From: Actinomycetota bacterium
Lineage (GTDB): Bacteria > Actinomycetota > Actinomycetes > Mycobacteriales > Mycobacteriaceae
DNA length: 64,000 nt
Assembly: GCA_018268465.1 (NCBI GenBank)
Contig: JAFDWN010000033.1
Span: 127,165-191,164 of the forward strand
Direction of reading: 5' to 3'
The notes below the pieces were generated by a model that was not told the DNA's origin, did no database searches, and was given only the letters and a program-made list of their open reading frames with translations. Below are positions 50,362-59,005 of this stretch, one piece after another. A program made the translations under genes and the position numbers. How positions within the stretch are numbered: position 1 is the first letter of the stretch; the number at the start of each line of letters is the position of its first letter.

Positions 50362-50841
50362 TTACTGAGGCGGCCGCGAGACGCACTGCGCGGCGTAGAG
50401 CTGCTCGCCGAGCTTGTCCATCAGTTCCAGCTGCGTCTCGAGGTAGTCGATGTGCTTCTCTTCGTCGGCCATGATGGTCTCGAGCAGGATCGCGCTGGTG
50501 GAGTCCTCCTTCTCGCGGCACATGATGATCCCGGGTCGCAGCCGCGCGGCGACCTCGTACTCGATCGCCAGATCCGCTTCGAATTGCTCGCGCAACGTCT
50601 GGCCGACGCGCAATGAGAACAGCCGCTGATAATTGGGTAGTCCGTCCAGCAGGAGAATGCGATCGGTGATCGCCTCCGCGTGCTGCATTTCCTCGAACGA
50701 CTCTGCGCGGGTATGTGCCGCCAATTCGGTGAATCCCCAATTGTCCTGCATCTTCGAATGCAGAAAATATTGGTTGATCGCGGTGAGTTCGCTGGTCAAC
50801 TGCTCATTGAGCAGTTTGAGGACGTCGGGGTCTCCCTGCAT
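50362..50841 (-). CDS. bfrA: Bacterioferritin BfrA
   Basis: A 159-residue haem-containing ferritin, the same length as M. tuberculosis BfrA (Rv1876) and nearly identical in the first 60 residues as remembered. The ferroxidase ligands Glu18, Glu51 and His54 and the haem ligand Met52 (EEMQHAEAITDRIL) are present, as are later Glu and DEEKHIDYLE. It assembles into a 24-mer that oxidises and stores iron in the cytoplasm. ATG 50841 has GAGGAG upstream; the open frame continues 5' without similarity. The order PPOX protein, bfrA and DHA2 exporter corresponds to Rv1875-Rv1876-Rv1877, with insertions. Confidence 0.95.
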   Translation of the reverse strand: MQGDPDVLKLLNEQLTSELTAINQYFLHSKMQDNWGFTELAAHTRAESFEEMQHAEAITDRILLLDGLPNYQRLFSLRVGQTLREQFEADLAIEYEVAARLRPGIIMCREKEDSTSAILLETIMADEEKHIDYLETQLELMDKLGEQLYAAQCVSRPPQ

Positions 50842-51065
50842 GGCTGGCTCCTCTGTCACCTGGTGGGCTGGCTGTCGGGTAGTGACTGGTGCGCTGGACG
50901 AGATGGGCTGTCGCGCACCATCCAATCTAGTCCAGAACCAGCGCCGTGGACGCGGCGTTTCGGTTCACCCGCGGCGTGTTTCGGCAGTTCCCGACGTGAG
51001 GCGTCGGCGGCGGGCACGGTTCGCGGCGGGTTAGGTGACACACAGCCTGGACTGCCTGGCCTTAC

Positions 51066-51084
51066 TAAGGTTAGACTGCGCTAA
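51066..51084 (+). promoter_or_regulatory. IdeR-like iron box over the promoter of the 51086 gene
   Basis: Aligned with the 19-base IdeR consensus TTAGGTTAGGCTAACCTAA, this site matches 14 positions by hand count. It contains the dyad GTTAG-N6-CTAAC and covers the -10-like TAGACT (51072-51077). CCTTACTAAGG (51060-51070), a perfect short palindrome, overlaps its left end. An iron-loaded IdeR here would repress the downstream gene. Confidence 0.6.
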
Positions 51085-51085
51085 C

Positions 51086-51745
51086 ATGATGACGCAGGCG
51101 CTGGACAGGCGGGAAAGAATGAGTGAGTACGATCCGCACTCGCTTATTCTTGCCTGCGATTTCCGCGTCGACGACGTCGAACGGATGTCGAATTGGCTGA
51201 CGAAACACCGGCCCGGTCTCGCGTCGTTCGGCGCGCATCACGTCGTGCTCTACCATTCGATTTGGGAACCCGATCGCGTATTGGCGACCATCGGAATACG
51301 TCATCCTGGTTCGATTCGCGAAATATTGCGCTCCCCGGCCATTTTCGAATGGTTCAACATTTCCGGTGCCGACGATATCCCGCCGATCTTCGGCGGTGAG
51401 GTGCTGGAGAAGATCGACCTCGCCGAGCCGGCCGGCGAGGGCTACGCCACCGGTGTGGTGATCGGCGCGATGGCCCCCGTCGCGGATGTGCCGACGCTGA
51501 TGCTCAAGGTGCACGACGGACTCGAGCGGTTCCGGCGAGCCGGGATCCGCAAGGTCTGGGTGTACCGGGCCCTCGACGACGGTCGGGAAGTGATGATCCT
51601 GCAGGAGATCGACAACGAGATCAGTGCCAGGCAGTGGATCGACCACCCCGACGCGTCGGCGGAGTGGATGGCCAACGCGGGGTTCGGCGCCTATCCCAGC
51701 CTGTTCGTCGGCAAGCTCGCCTATCTCATGACCGTGGACGAGTAG
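51086..51745 (+). CDS. Duplicated ferredoxin-fold (ABM/EthD-like) protein, possibly iron-linked
   Basis: A 219-residue cytoplasmic protein made of two similar halves. HHVVLYHSIWEPDRVLATIGI...SPAIFEWFNISGADDIPPIFGG (about 53-115) parallels RKVWVYRALDDGREVMILQEI...ASAEWMANAGFGAYPSLFVG (about 157-214), the beta-alpha-beta pattern of dimeric alpha/beta-barrel domains. I recognise no characterised family. The ATG 51086 is eight bases after TAGACT, and an in-frame ATG at 51119 is the alternative. bfd follows after 12 bases, bfrA is divergent, and the promoter is covered by an IdeR-like box. The context suggests a role in releasing or handling bacterioferritin iron or haem. Confidence 0.75.
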   Translation: MMTQALDRRERMSEYDPHSLILACDFRVDDVERMSNWLTKHRPGLASFGAHHVVLYHSIWEPDRVLATIGIRHPGSIREILRSPAIFEWFNISGADDIPPIFGGEVLEKIDLAEPAGEGYATGVVIGAMAPVADVPTLMLKVHDGLERFRRAGIRKVWVYRALDDGREVMILQEIDNEISARQWIDHPDASAEWMANAGFGAYPSLFVGKLAYLMTVDE

Positions 51746-51757
51746 GGGCACCCGCCG

Positions 51758-51967
51758 ATGTTCGTCTGCCTGTGCACCGGAGCCACCAGTCAAACCGTCA
51801 ACGACGTGGTCGCCGCGGGCGCCAGCACGTCGCGCGAGATCGTCGAGGCGTGCGGCGCCGGCGGCGACTGCGGCCGGTGCAGGCGCACCCTGCGGGCGAT
51901 CATCGCCGCACATCAGGTCAACGGCTGCGCCTCGCAGTTCAACGGCTGCCCGCGCATGGCCCGCTGA
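51758..51967 (+). CDS. bfd: Bacterioferritin-associated ferredoxin (Bfd)
   Basis: A 69-residue 2Fe-2S protein. MFVCLCTGATSQTV and GGDCGRCRRTLR supply the CxC...CxxC ligands of the BFD/Fer2_BFD family. In Pseudomonas, Bfd binds bacterioferritin and passes electrons through the haem to reduce and release stored iron. The C-terminus adds two further cysteines (VNGCASQFNGCPRMAR) not needed for the cluster. It lies 12 bases downstream of the duplicated ferredoxin-fold gene, so both probably belong to one operon under the IdeR-like box. Confidence 0.88.
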   Translation: MFVCLCTGATSQTVNDVVAAGASTSREIVEACGAGGDCGRCRRTLRAIIAAHQVNGCASQFNGCPRMAR

Positions 51968-51993
51968 GGTCGGCAGGCACCGGGACGTTGTGG

Positions 51994-52755
51994 TCAGCCG
52001 CCGACCCTGCGGTCGGCGAAGGCGGCAAGGGCCTCGGTGTTGGCCGCGCCGCCCACGAGCTGTCCGAACAGGGCCTTCTCCCGCTCCACGGCCGCCGCGA
52101 CGGACGCCCGCACCGGTTGCGCCATCGCCTGCTTGACCGCGACCAGGCTCGAAATCGGCCGTGAGGCAAGGATTTCGGCGTGGGCGTGGGCCTCGTCGAG
52201 CAGCGCGTCGGGCTCGCAGACCTTCCACACCAGGCCCATCCGCAGTGCCTCCTGCGCGTCGATCCACTCCGAGGACATCAGCAGCCATGCCGCGTTCTGT
52301 CGGCCGATCAGCCGGGGCATCAGATACGACGACGCCGCCTCGGGCGCCACTCCCAGACTGGTGAACGGGCACTTCAGCCGAGCGGTCGACGCCATGAAGG
52401 CGAGGTCGGCGAACCCGAGGATCGTCGCGCCGATGCCGACCCCGAGCCCGTTGACCGCGCAGATCAACGGTTTCGGAAACGCCGCCAATGCCTCGACCAT
52501 GCCGTAGAACCCGTGTTCCCCGGCGGGATGGTCCGGGTCGGCGATCCGGGCCGCCATCTCGACCAGGTCGTTACCCGCACTGAACGCGCGGCCCGCCCCG
52601 GTGATCACGACGACGGCGACTTCGGGATCATCGGCCGCGGCGAGCAGGGCCGCGGTGGTGGCGTCGTACAGCGCCTCGTTGAACGCGTTGAGGGAGTCGG
52701 GGCGGTCGAGCACCAGCGTGCGCACCCGCTTGTCGTCGCTGATCTGCAGTGTCAC
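51994..52755 (-). CDS. Enoyl-CoA hydratase/isomerase family protein
   Basis: A 253-residue crotonase-fold enzyme. The oxyanion-hole segments are FSAGNDLVEM and NGLGVGIGATILGFADLAFM, and the later GVAPEAASSYLMPRLIG is typical of this subgroup. The Glu pair of classical hydratases is not clearly present, so isomerase or another reaction is possible. GTG 52755 has GAGGAG seven bases upstream. It probably acts on an acyl-CoA in fatty-acid or steroid side-chain degradation. It converges on bfd and follows the PPOX gene on the same strand by 67 bases. Confidence 0.85.
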   Translation of the reverse strand: MTLQISDDKRVRTLVLDRPDSLNAFNEALYDATTAALLAAADDPEVAVVVITGAGRAFSAGNDLVEMAARIADPDHPAGEHGFYGMVEALAAFPKPLICAVNGLGVGIGATILGFADLAFMASTARLKCPFTSLGVAPEAASSYLMPRLIGRQNAAWLLMSSEWIDAQEALRMGLVWKVCEPDALLDEAHAHAEILASRPISSLVAVKQAMAQPVRASVAAAVEREKALFGQLVGGAANTEALAAFADRRVGG

Positions 52756-52822
52756 GTTCGCTCCTCGATGGCGTGGGTCGGCCAGCGCTCCCCCCGTGCG
52801 CCGCACGGCTGCAGCGTAGCCA

Positions 52823-53266
52823 TCAGCCGTTGCTGTACACCCGGGTCGGTACGACGAGCACCACCGTGCGGTGCTGTTCGGCCATCACCCGGTCGTATTC
52901 GTCCCAGTCGTCGTGCGTTCCGCCCGCCGCGCTGAACACCTCCCGCAGCAGCAGCCGCAGCTGCTGCGGACCGGTCAGCCACGACTGCCCGTCGCGCGGG
53001 CCCACCAGTTCGGCGCGGCCCTCCACCGTGGCCCACTGCCATCCGCGGCGAAAGGTCGCCGCGAGCTGTGGCCGTGCCCGCAGGTTGGCCAGCTTGACCC
53101 TGCCGTAGGTGACGAACGCGAGCACCGCCTGCCCGGTCTCCGGGTGAGGTATGACGCCGGCGTTGACCAGCGACGCCTGGATCGTGCCGTCCGCACGCAC
53201 GGTCGACACGACCGCGAGCCCGCTCTCGTCGGCGCCCAGAGCGGCGGCGTCCCGCAGCGTCGTCAT
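52823..53266 (-). CDS. PPOX-class F420/FMN-dependent oxidoreductase (Rv1875-like)
   Basis: A 147-residue split-barrel flavin-binding protein. The segments LAVVSTVRADGTIQASLVNAG, FVTYGRVKLANLRARPQLAATFRRGWQWATVEG and HDDWDEYDRVMAEQHRTVVLVVPTRVYSNG match M. tuberculosis Rv1875 from memory. This PPOX subgroup often uses F420. The substrate is unknown. ATG 53266 overlaps the stop of the EthD-like gene by four bases, so the two are translationally coupled. Confidence 0.87.
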   Translation of the reverse strand: MTTLRDAAALGADESGLAVVSTVRADGTIQASLVNAGVIPHPETGQAVLAFVTYGRVKLANLRARPQLAATFRRGWQWATVEGRAELVGPRDGQSWLTGPQQLRLLLREVFSAAGGTHDDWDEYDRVMAEQHRTVVLVVPTRVYSNG

Positions 53267-53994
53267 CGGCCGCGCACCGGTTCGGCATCCGCCACGGTCG
53301 CGAACGGCGTTCGGAACAGATAGCGGCTGGTGGGAATGGTGTCGACATCCCGGTTGGCGCCGAACGCCGCCGTGCTGGCAATCATCTGCCGCATCCGCCG
53401 GCCCAGATCGTCGTCGTCGGCCGCGCCGAAGAACGCATGAAGATCCGACACCGCCCGGTGCGGGAAGAGCTCCTCGACGATCGCGGCCAACACCGGCGCT
53501 CCCGGCGTCAGCGCCCGCACCACCGCGTTCTGGGTGTAACCGAACGTCGCCTGCGTCGCGATCGCGACCGGGGTGTGGTCGATCTGCCACCGGGTCCGCC
53601 ATGTCACTTCGTCGAGCTCGACGGGCCTGCGCAGCAACGCGACATTGGCCAGCCCGGCGGTACGCGCACCCGCCGCGGTGTCCGGCGGCGCCAACGGCAC
53701 CGACTCGGTCACCAGATACGCGGCGAGTTCGTCGCATTCCCCGCCGAGTATCGACAGCGCCGCGCCGACCACATCGCCGTAGGACTGCTGTGTCCACAGG
53801 CTGATCAGCGCCACCACCGGCGGGTCCAGCGTAGTGAGCGTCATCAGCGATTCCCGCACCACGTCGTCGCGGACGTTGACGGCGAGCCCCGGCAGGCCGA
53901 GATCGAGCAGTGCCCCGGCCACCTGGCCGCGGATCCGCGCACACCACGCCTCGTCGGCGTGGCGCGCCCGCATGGTCACGATGACCTTCTCCAC
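53263..53994 (-). CDS. EthD-like dimeric alpha/beta-barrel protein
   Basis: A 243-residue protein that appears to contain two ferredoxin-like halves. The first starts VIVTMRARHADEAWCARI; the second holds PVELDEVTWRTRWQIDHTPVAIATQATFGYTQNAVVRAL, an EthD-type DEFxxxWxxxH pattern with His. EthD-domain proteins support oxygenase or P450 systems, but most are uncharacterised. GTG 53994 is seven bases after TAGGTT on the minus strand (leaderless). It is the first gene of a unit with the PPOX gene and is divergent from the FUSC exporter. Confidence 0.72.
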   Translation of the reverse strand: MEKVIVTMRARHADEAWCARIRGQVAGALLDLGLPGLAVNVRDDVVRESLMTLTTLDPPVVALISLWTQQSYGDVVGAALSILGGECDELAAYLVTESVPLAPPDTAAGARTAGLANVALLRRPVELDEVTWRTRWQIDHTPVAIATQATFGYTQNAVVRALTPGAPVLAAIVEELFPHRAVSDLHAFFGAADDDDLGRRMRQMIASTAAFGANRDVDTIPTSRYLFRTPFATVADAEPVRGR

Positions 53995-54054
53995 CCGCGC
54001 AAACCTACCCGTGTCCTGCGCCACAAGGGTGCGGGACGAGGGAAGAATGGGAGG

Positions 54055-56055
54055 GTGTCCAACGGTGGCCGGGTGATCGACGCGCTGCGGCTGAACGCGC
54101 CGGATCCGGGCTCGGTGGGCCGCAGCCTGCTGGGTGCGCTGGCGGTGACCGCGCTCGCCTTGTACTGGGGTCCCGACATCGCCGCCGTATGGGTGTTCGG
54201 CGCCGCAGCGGTCACCGGGGCGGTGGCGCTGCAGGACAGCGAGGGCGGCCGGGTGCCGTTGCTCGCGCTGGTCTCGCTGGAACTCGGTGCGGCGGTGCTG
54301 CTCGGCGCGCTGGCCGGGGCGCACAGCGCGCTGTTCGTCGCGGTGGTGGCCGTGTGGTGTTTCGCGGCGGGGATGACATGGGCGCTGGGCAGCAACGCCG
54401 GATTCGTCGCGGCCGCGGCCAGCGCGCTGCTGGTCATCGCCCCGGCGCAGAGCCTGCCCGCCCCGAGTGGGCTGCTGGCGGCGGGTCTGACCGTGGCGGC
54501 GGGTCTGGTGCAGGCCGCGCTGGTCGCCGTCTGGCCGCCACAACGGTGGCGCGTCCAGCGGGAGGCGCTGGCCAGGGCGTACCGGTCACTGGCGGCCGAC
54601 GCGCGCACGGTGGCCGCCGACCGCGACGCCCAACTCGACGTGGCCCCCCTGACGTGGCTGCGGGAGGCGCTGGTCGACGGGCCTGCGGGCACTCGTCCGG
54701 CCCACCAGGCCGGCTACCGGCTGCCCGAACGTGTGGTCGCCACCCTGAGCGAACTGCGTGGGCACGACGGCGACAGCGCGGTCGGGCAGACACTGACCAA
54801 CGCCGCGGCGTTCCTGGACACCGTGGCCGACAGCAGCCGCGCCGCGCGGCGTGCAGCCCAAGGCGCACTTGGGCGTCTGGACACCGCGGTCGCCGCCGTC
54901 GTCGGTCCGGAAGCCACTGCGGCGCAACGCCTCTCGGGTCAGCTGCACGAGGTGATGGCGTTGTGTTCGGGGCAGCCGCGCCGGCCCGGAGACAGTCTGG
55001 CCAGCGCCGTCGACGCCGTCCGCGATCACCTCGCCTGGACGTCACCGGTGCTGCGGCACGCCCTGCGCCTGGGGGTCGCGGGGGCAGTGGGCGTCGCGGT
55101 GGCCCGCTTCGGCGGCGTCACGCACGGTTACTGGATCGGCCTGACGGTGCTGATGGTGCTGCGTCCGGAGACCGCCCACACCTACACCCGGTGCGCCGGA
55201 CGGCTGGGCGCGTTCTCCGCCGGCGTGGTGTTGGCGTCGCTGATCACGCTCGTGCTGTCCATGTGGGAGCCGGCCGGATTCACGTCGGCGATCGGCGCGG
55301 CCGTCTTCGTCGCGGTGGCCTACGTCGTATCCGGCCTGGGATATCTGGCCGTGACCGCCGCGGTCGGCGCGGCCTGCGTGTTCACCCTCGACATCAGCGC
55401 CGCATTCGACGGAGCCACCCTGGAGAACCAGCTGTTCGCGGTCGTCGTCGGCGGCGCACTGGCCGTCGTGGCCCATGTGGTCCTGCCCGACCACGGCCTG
55501 ATCCGCCTGCGTCAGCGCGCGGGCGAACTGCTCATGACCGAAATCGAGTACGCCGCACTCGTAGTCACCGCGTTCGTGCACGAGCTGAATCGGCCCGAGG
55601 AGGCGCTGGCGGCGGCGTGGCAGCGGGCCTTCCGGGCACGGGCCGCGTTCGAGGCCGCCTCCGGCGCGACCCGGATCGACACCGGGGACCTGCGACGCTG
55701 GCTGCGGTCCTACCGCGCTTCGCTCAACGCCGTCACCAGCGCGTGCACGTCGCTGGAGACCAATCTGCCCGGCACCCCGTCACCCGGCCTCAGCGGCGCG
55801 TTCGTGGCCGCGGTGGACGATTACGTCGACGCCCTGCGCGGTGCGCCGCCCAGCCCCGCGGCGCCGTGGCGGCTGGACACCGCCGAACTCGCCGCGGCGA
55901 ATCAGAAGGTCCGTGACGTGGCTGCCGCGCTCTCCGCCGATGACACGGCAGCGCGCGTACTGGTGTCCGAGCTGGCGACGATCACCCGCAGCGTGTCGGG
56001 CATCGCGTCGGCGCTGACACCCGTGCCCATCACCCGCGCGCCCACCGCGGGGTGA
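54055..56055 (+). CDS. FUSC-family inner-membrane exporter component
   Basis: A 666-residue membrane protein. An N-terminal block of about six TM helices (about 15-150), a long soluble segment (about 160-325), a second TM block (about 330-480, with FGGVTHGYWIGLTVLMVLRPETAHTYTRCAGRLGAFSAG) and a cytoplasmic helical C-terminus are visible. The second block is the FUSC/YccS/AaeB signature of fusaric-acid and aromatic-carboxylate efflux proteins. GTG 54055 lies six bases after AAGAAT. The open frame extends far upstream but is antisense to the EthD-like gene. Its 3' end overlaps the convergent thioesterase gene by 26 bases. Confidence 0.82.
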   Translation: MSNGGRVIDALRLNAPDPGSVGRSLLGALAVTALALYWGPDIAAVWVFGAAAVTGAVALQDSEGGRVPLLALVSLELGAAVLLGALAGAHSALFVAVVAVWCFAAGMTWALGSNAGFVAAAASALLVIAPAQSLPAPSGLLAAGLTVAAGLVQAALVAVWPPQRWRVQREALARAYRSLAADARTVAADRDAQLDVAPLTWLREALVDGPAGTRPAHQAGYRLPERVVATLSELRGHDGDSAVGQTLTNAAAFLDTVADSSRAARRAAQGALGRLDTAVAAVVGPEATAAQRLSGQLHEVMALCSGQPRRPGDSLASAVDAVRDHLAWTSPVLRHALRLGVAGAVGVAVARFGGVTHGYWIGLTVLMVLRPETAHTYTRCAGRLGAFSAGVVLASLITLVLSMWEPAGFTSAIGAAVFVAVAYVVSGLGYLAVTAAVGAACVFTLDISAAFDGATLENQLFAVVVGGALAVVAHVVLPDHGLIRLRQRAGELLMTEIEYAALVVTAFVHELNRPEEALAAAWQRAFRARAAFEAASGATRIDTGDLRRWLRSYRASLNAVTSACTSLETNLPGTPSPGLSGAFVAAVDDYVDALRGAPPSPAAPWRLDTAELAAANQKVRDVAAALSADDTAARVLVSELATITRSVSGIASALTPVPITRAPTAG

Positions 56056-56656
56056 TGAACACCCCCTCGGCCTCGACGGTGACACCTTCGCCGTCGGCGA
56101 GATGGCCCACCGCGTAGGTCTTGACCCCTTCCGTCCGCGCGATCGCGGCCTCCGCACGCAGCCGTCCCAGCCGGGTGGTCCGCAGGTAGCGCAGGGTGAT
56201 GGTCCCCGTCAGCCGCGGGTTCTCGACGCTGCTGGCCGCCTCACCGAGGACATGGTCGAGCACCATCGCGGCGACACCGCCGTGCACATGGCCCGGCGGA
56301 CCCTCGAAGGCCGCGCCGAGATCGAACTCGGCGAACACCCCGCCCGCCGCGTCGCGCTGGATCACCAGCGGTGGCGCCGCCGGATTGCGGACCCCGATCA
56401 CCGGATTCCCCCAGGGCATCCGGTCGCCGTGCGCGGTGAACCGGACTCCGAACGGACCGTCGATCTGCCGGCTGCGCAGGCGCTCGGCCGCGGCGTCAAT
56501 CTCGGCCCTGGCCGCGGCGACGGTGTCGGCGGCGGCCTCGGTGCGGATGGTGGCGTCGATCAGTGCCCGCACCGACTCCGTGAGCGGTTCGTAGAGCGCC
56601 CGCAATCTGGCCACGTCGGCGGGGCTGAGGTCGTCGAGCCGCGTGAAGTCCAGCAC
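56030..56656 (-). CDS. PaaI-type hotdog thioesterase
   Basis: A 208-residue protein with an N-terminal helical extension (about 1-65) and a hotdog domain. GHVHGGVAAMVLDHVLGEAAS is the catalytic helix region of PaaI/4HBT thioesterases, followed by TGTITLRYLRTTRLGRLRAEA. It hydrolyses an acyl-CoA, possibly a steroid or aromatic thioester. GTG 56656 lies nine bases from an exact KstR motif, which points to steroid catabolism. Only weak ribosome-binding sequence is present. The 3' end overlaps the FUSC gene. Confidence 0.85.
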   Translation of the reverse strand: MLDFTRLDDLSPADVARLRALYEPLTESVRALIDATIRTEAAADTVAAARAEIDAAAERLRSRQIDGPFGVRFTAHGDRMPWGNPVIGVRNPAAPPLVIQRDAAGGVFAEFDLGAAFEGPPGHVHGGVAAMVLDHVLGEAASSVENPRLTGTITLRYLRTTRLGRLRAEAAIARTEGVKTYAVGHLADGEGVTVEAEGVFITPRWARG

Positions 56657-56664
56657 CCCTGAAC

Positions 56665-56678
56665 TAGAACACGTTCCA
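56665..56678 (-). promoter_or_regulatory. KstR-type operator upstream of the thioesterase gene
   Basis: TAGAACACGTTCCA (plus-strand reading) matches TnnAACnnGTTnnA at all fixed positions. It lies only nine bases before the GTG at 56656, close enough to cover the -10 or start region. Confidence 0.72.
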
Positions 56679-56848
56679 GCGGCGGTGTCGAATCCCGGGG
56701 AGGCGTTGCGCAGGTGCTGCGGCGCTCCGTGTGGCTAACGGTCACCGCGTCGAATGAGCAGGGTTCGCCCTGGTCACGGCGGACACGCCGGGCCGGCCAG
56801 GGGCACCTGCGCAGCGCGGCGTCGTGAGAGTTCCTACCATTGACCGGC

Positions 56849-57544
56849 ATGGCAGCACCCAGACCGGCCGATTCGCGGCATCAGTTGCCCGCGACGCTGG
56901 TCGAGGTCGCCGGGCACCGGCTGCGTGACGCCATCCTCAGCGGCGCCCTGCGCCCCGGCGAGAAGATCATCGAAGAGCAGCTCTGCGCGGACCTGGGGAT
57001 CAGCAGGGCGCCGCTGCGGGAGGCCCTGCGGCTGCTGGCCCAGCAGGGGCTGGTCGAGCAGCTGCCCCGGCGGGGATCGCGGGTGGCGGACTGGTCGCGG
57101 TCGGACATCCTGCAGCTGTTCGCGCTGCGCCACGTGCTGGAGCGGCACGCGATCGAGACGACCCTGCCGCTGGCCGACCTCGAGACCTCCCTGGCCCCGG
57201 TGCGCGCCGCTCTCGACGAAATGCGCGGTGCAACAGACGAACTCGACAAAGACGATGCCCACCGGTCGTTCCATGCCGCGGTGGTCGGCCTGGCCGACAA
57301 CCGCCAGCTCAACCTGACGCTGGAGCCGATCCTGCTCAAACTGCAGCTGCCCATGGCGGTAAACCTGCGCGAGGAAGCCCGCCACCACCATGCGCGCGAC
57401 GGGATCCAGCGCCACGCGGCCATCCTGGTGGCGCTGGAGACCAACGACGCCGCCGTGGTCATCGGGGCGTTGCGGGACCACGGGCATCTGCACTACCTGG
57501 GGCTGGACCCGATCCCCCCATCCGGCGCCGAGCCGCATCGCTAA
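56849..57544 (+). CDS. GntR-family regulator (FadR/FCD type)
   Basis: A 231-residue regulator. The winged helix includes LRPGEKIIEEQLCADLGISRAPLREALRLLAQQGLVEQLPRRGSRV (about 30-75), and the FCD ligand domain (about 85-215) has RHVLERHAIE, SFHAAVVGLADN and QRHAAILVAL with the His/Asp residues that often bind a metal. ATG 56849 is eight bases after TACCAT; an in-frame TTG at 56840 is less likely. It precedes allophanate and biuret hydrolase genes with a dyad between, so it should control that cassette, with biuret, allophanate or a related ureide as ligand. Confidence 0.87.
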   Translation: MAAPRPADSRHQLPATLVEVAGHRLRDAILSGALRPGEKIIEEQLCADLGISRAPLREALRLLAQQGLVEQLPRRGSRVADWSRSDILQLFALRHVLERHAIETTLPLADLETSLAPVRAALDEMRGATDELDKDDAHRSFHAAVVGLADNRQLNLTLEPILLKLQLPMAVNLREEARHHHARDGIQRHAAILVALETNDAAVVIGALRDHGHLHYLGLDPIPPSGAEPHR

Positions 57545-57583
57545 CACGATCGACACACAGCCGACCCGAAATCGCCATGATTC

Positions 57584-57598
57584 TGTCGACAATCGACA
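57584..57598 (+). promoter_or_regulatory. Dyad before the allophanate hydrolase gene, likely GntR operator
   Basis: TGTCGA-CAA-TCGACA is a perfect inverted repeat (6-base arms, 3-base centre) ending three bases before ATG 57602. Position between the GntR gene and the catabolic genes fits a repressor site. Confidence 0.6.
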
Positions 57599-57601
57599 AC
57601 T

Positions 57602-59005
57602 ATGCCGGATACGCATGGACCGTCGATCGGCCCGTCGGTGGCCGAAATCCTCGCTTCGCACGCAGGAGGGACGGGTTCGCCGACCAAGACCGCGGCCCGG
57701 GTCGCCGACGCGATCGCGGCCAGGGGTGACGACGGCACCTGGCTGTCGACGGTGCCGCGGGACCAACTGCTCGCCGCTGCCGAGGAGATCGAGAACCGCC
57801 CGGGTGCACGCACCCTGCCGCTCTACGGCGTGCCCTTCGGCGTCAAGGACAGCATCGACGTCGAGGGCGTACCCACCACGCTGTCGTGCCCGGACTACGC
57901 CTATACGGCGTCGGCGACCGCCCCCGCGGTGCAGCGGCTGCTCGACGCCGGGGCGCTGTACGTCGGCAAGACCAATCTCGACCAGTTCGCCACCGGACTG
58001 AACGGCACCCGCACCCCCTACACCGTGCCGCGCAGCGTCTACGGCGGCGAGATGATCTCGGGTGGTTCCAGTTCGGGCTCGGCGCTGGCGGTCGCGCTCG
58101 GACAAGTCCCGTTCGCGGTGGCCACCGACACGGCCGGTTCCGGCCGGGTGCCCGCCGCGCTGAACGGCGTCGTGGGGTTCAAACCGTCGCGCGGGCTCAT
58201 CAGCACGGTCGGTCTGGTACCGGCGTGCAAGTCGCTGGACTGTCTCAGCGTGATGGCGGGTTGCATCGACGACGTCGACCGGGTCTTCGACGTGATGGTC
58301 GCCCGCGACGACGACGACGCGTGGTCGCGGGACCGCGGCCCCCGCTACGCCGGCGCGCCGATCCGCGTCGGGTTGCCGCCGGCCGAGGAACTGGAGTTCT
58401 TCGGCGACGACGAGATGCGGCTGGCGCACCTCGGCTTTCGTGAGCAGCTGGCGCGGCAGTGCACCGTGGTCGACATCTCACTGGAGCCCTTCCTGGCCGC
58501 GGGGGCGCTGCTCTACCAGGGGCCGTGGGTCGCCGAGCGGCTGGTCGAGTTCGGCGATTTCCTTGCCGCGCAACCGGAGTCGATCCACCCCGTGGTACGT
58601 GACATCTTCCGCGGCGGCCTGGCGTACACGGCGGTGGACGCCTTCTCCGCACTGCAGCGCCTGCAGGAGCTCAAGGCACTGGTGGCCGGACTGTGGCAAC
58701 AGATGGACGTGCTGGTCCTGCCGACCATCGGCACCACGTTCACCGTCCACGAGGTGCTCGCCCGGCCGATCGACTGCAACACGATGCTCGGCCATTACAC
58801 GCACTTCGGCAATCTGCTGGACCTGCTGGGGGTGGCGGTGCCGCTGGGCGTCACCGCCGGCGGGCGGCCCTACAGCGCCATGCTGCTGGGTGCCGCACTC
58901 TCCGACGACACCGCCCTGCAGCTCGCCGCGCAGATCCTCGACGAACCCCGGCGGTCCCCCGACCTGCCCTCCCCCGTCCCCACCGAATCCAAGGAGTCCG
59001 TGTGA
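57602..59005 (+). CDS. atzF: Allophanate hydrolase, amidase domain only (AtzF-like)
   Basis: A 467-residue amidase-signature enzyme. The Ser-cisSer-Lys set is Lys82 (FGVKDSID), Ser157 (GGSSSGSA) and Ser180 ([11 protein letters not shown]). The segments [25 protein letters not shown] and [25 protein letters not shown] match allophanate hydrolase. It splits allophanate to ammonia and CO2. AtzF proteins are usually about 600 residues with a C-terminal domain; that domain is absent, as in some actinobacterial members. It has no clear Shine-Dalgarno. Its stop overlaps the biuret hydrolase start by three bases. Confidence 0.88.
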   Translation: MPDTHGPSIGPSVAEILASHAGGTGSPTKTAARVADAIAARGDDGTWLSTVPRDQLLAAAEEIENRPGARTLPLYGVPFGVKDSIDVEGVPTTLSCPDYAYTASATAPAVQRLLDAGALYVGKTNLDQFATGLNGTRTPYTVPRSVYGGEMISGGSSSGSALAVALGQVPFAVATDTAGSGRVPAALNGVVGFKPSRGLISTVGLVPACKSLDCLSVMAGCIDDVDRVFDVMVARDDDDAWSRDRGPRYAGAPIRVGLPPAEELEFFGDDEMRLAHLGFREQLARQCTVVDISLEPFLAAGALLYQGPWVAERLVEFGDFLAAQPESIHPVVRDIFRGGLAYTAVDAFSALQRLQELKALVAGLWQQMDVLVLPTIGTTFTVHEVLARPIDCNTMLGHYTHFGNLLDLLGVAVPLGVTAGGRPYSAMLLGAALSDDTALQLAAQILDEPRRSPDLPSPVPTESKESV

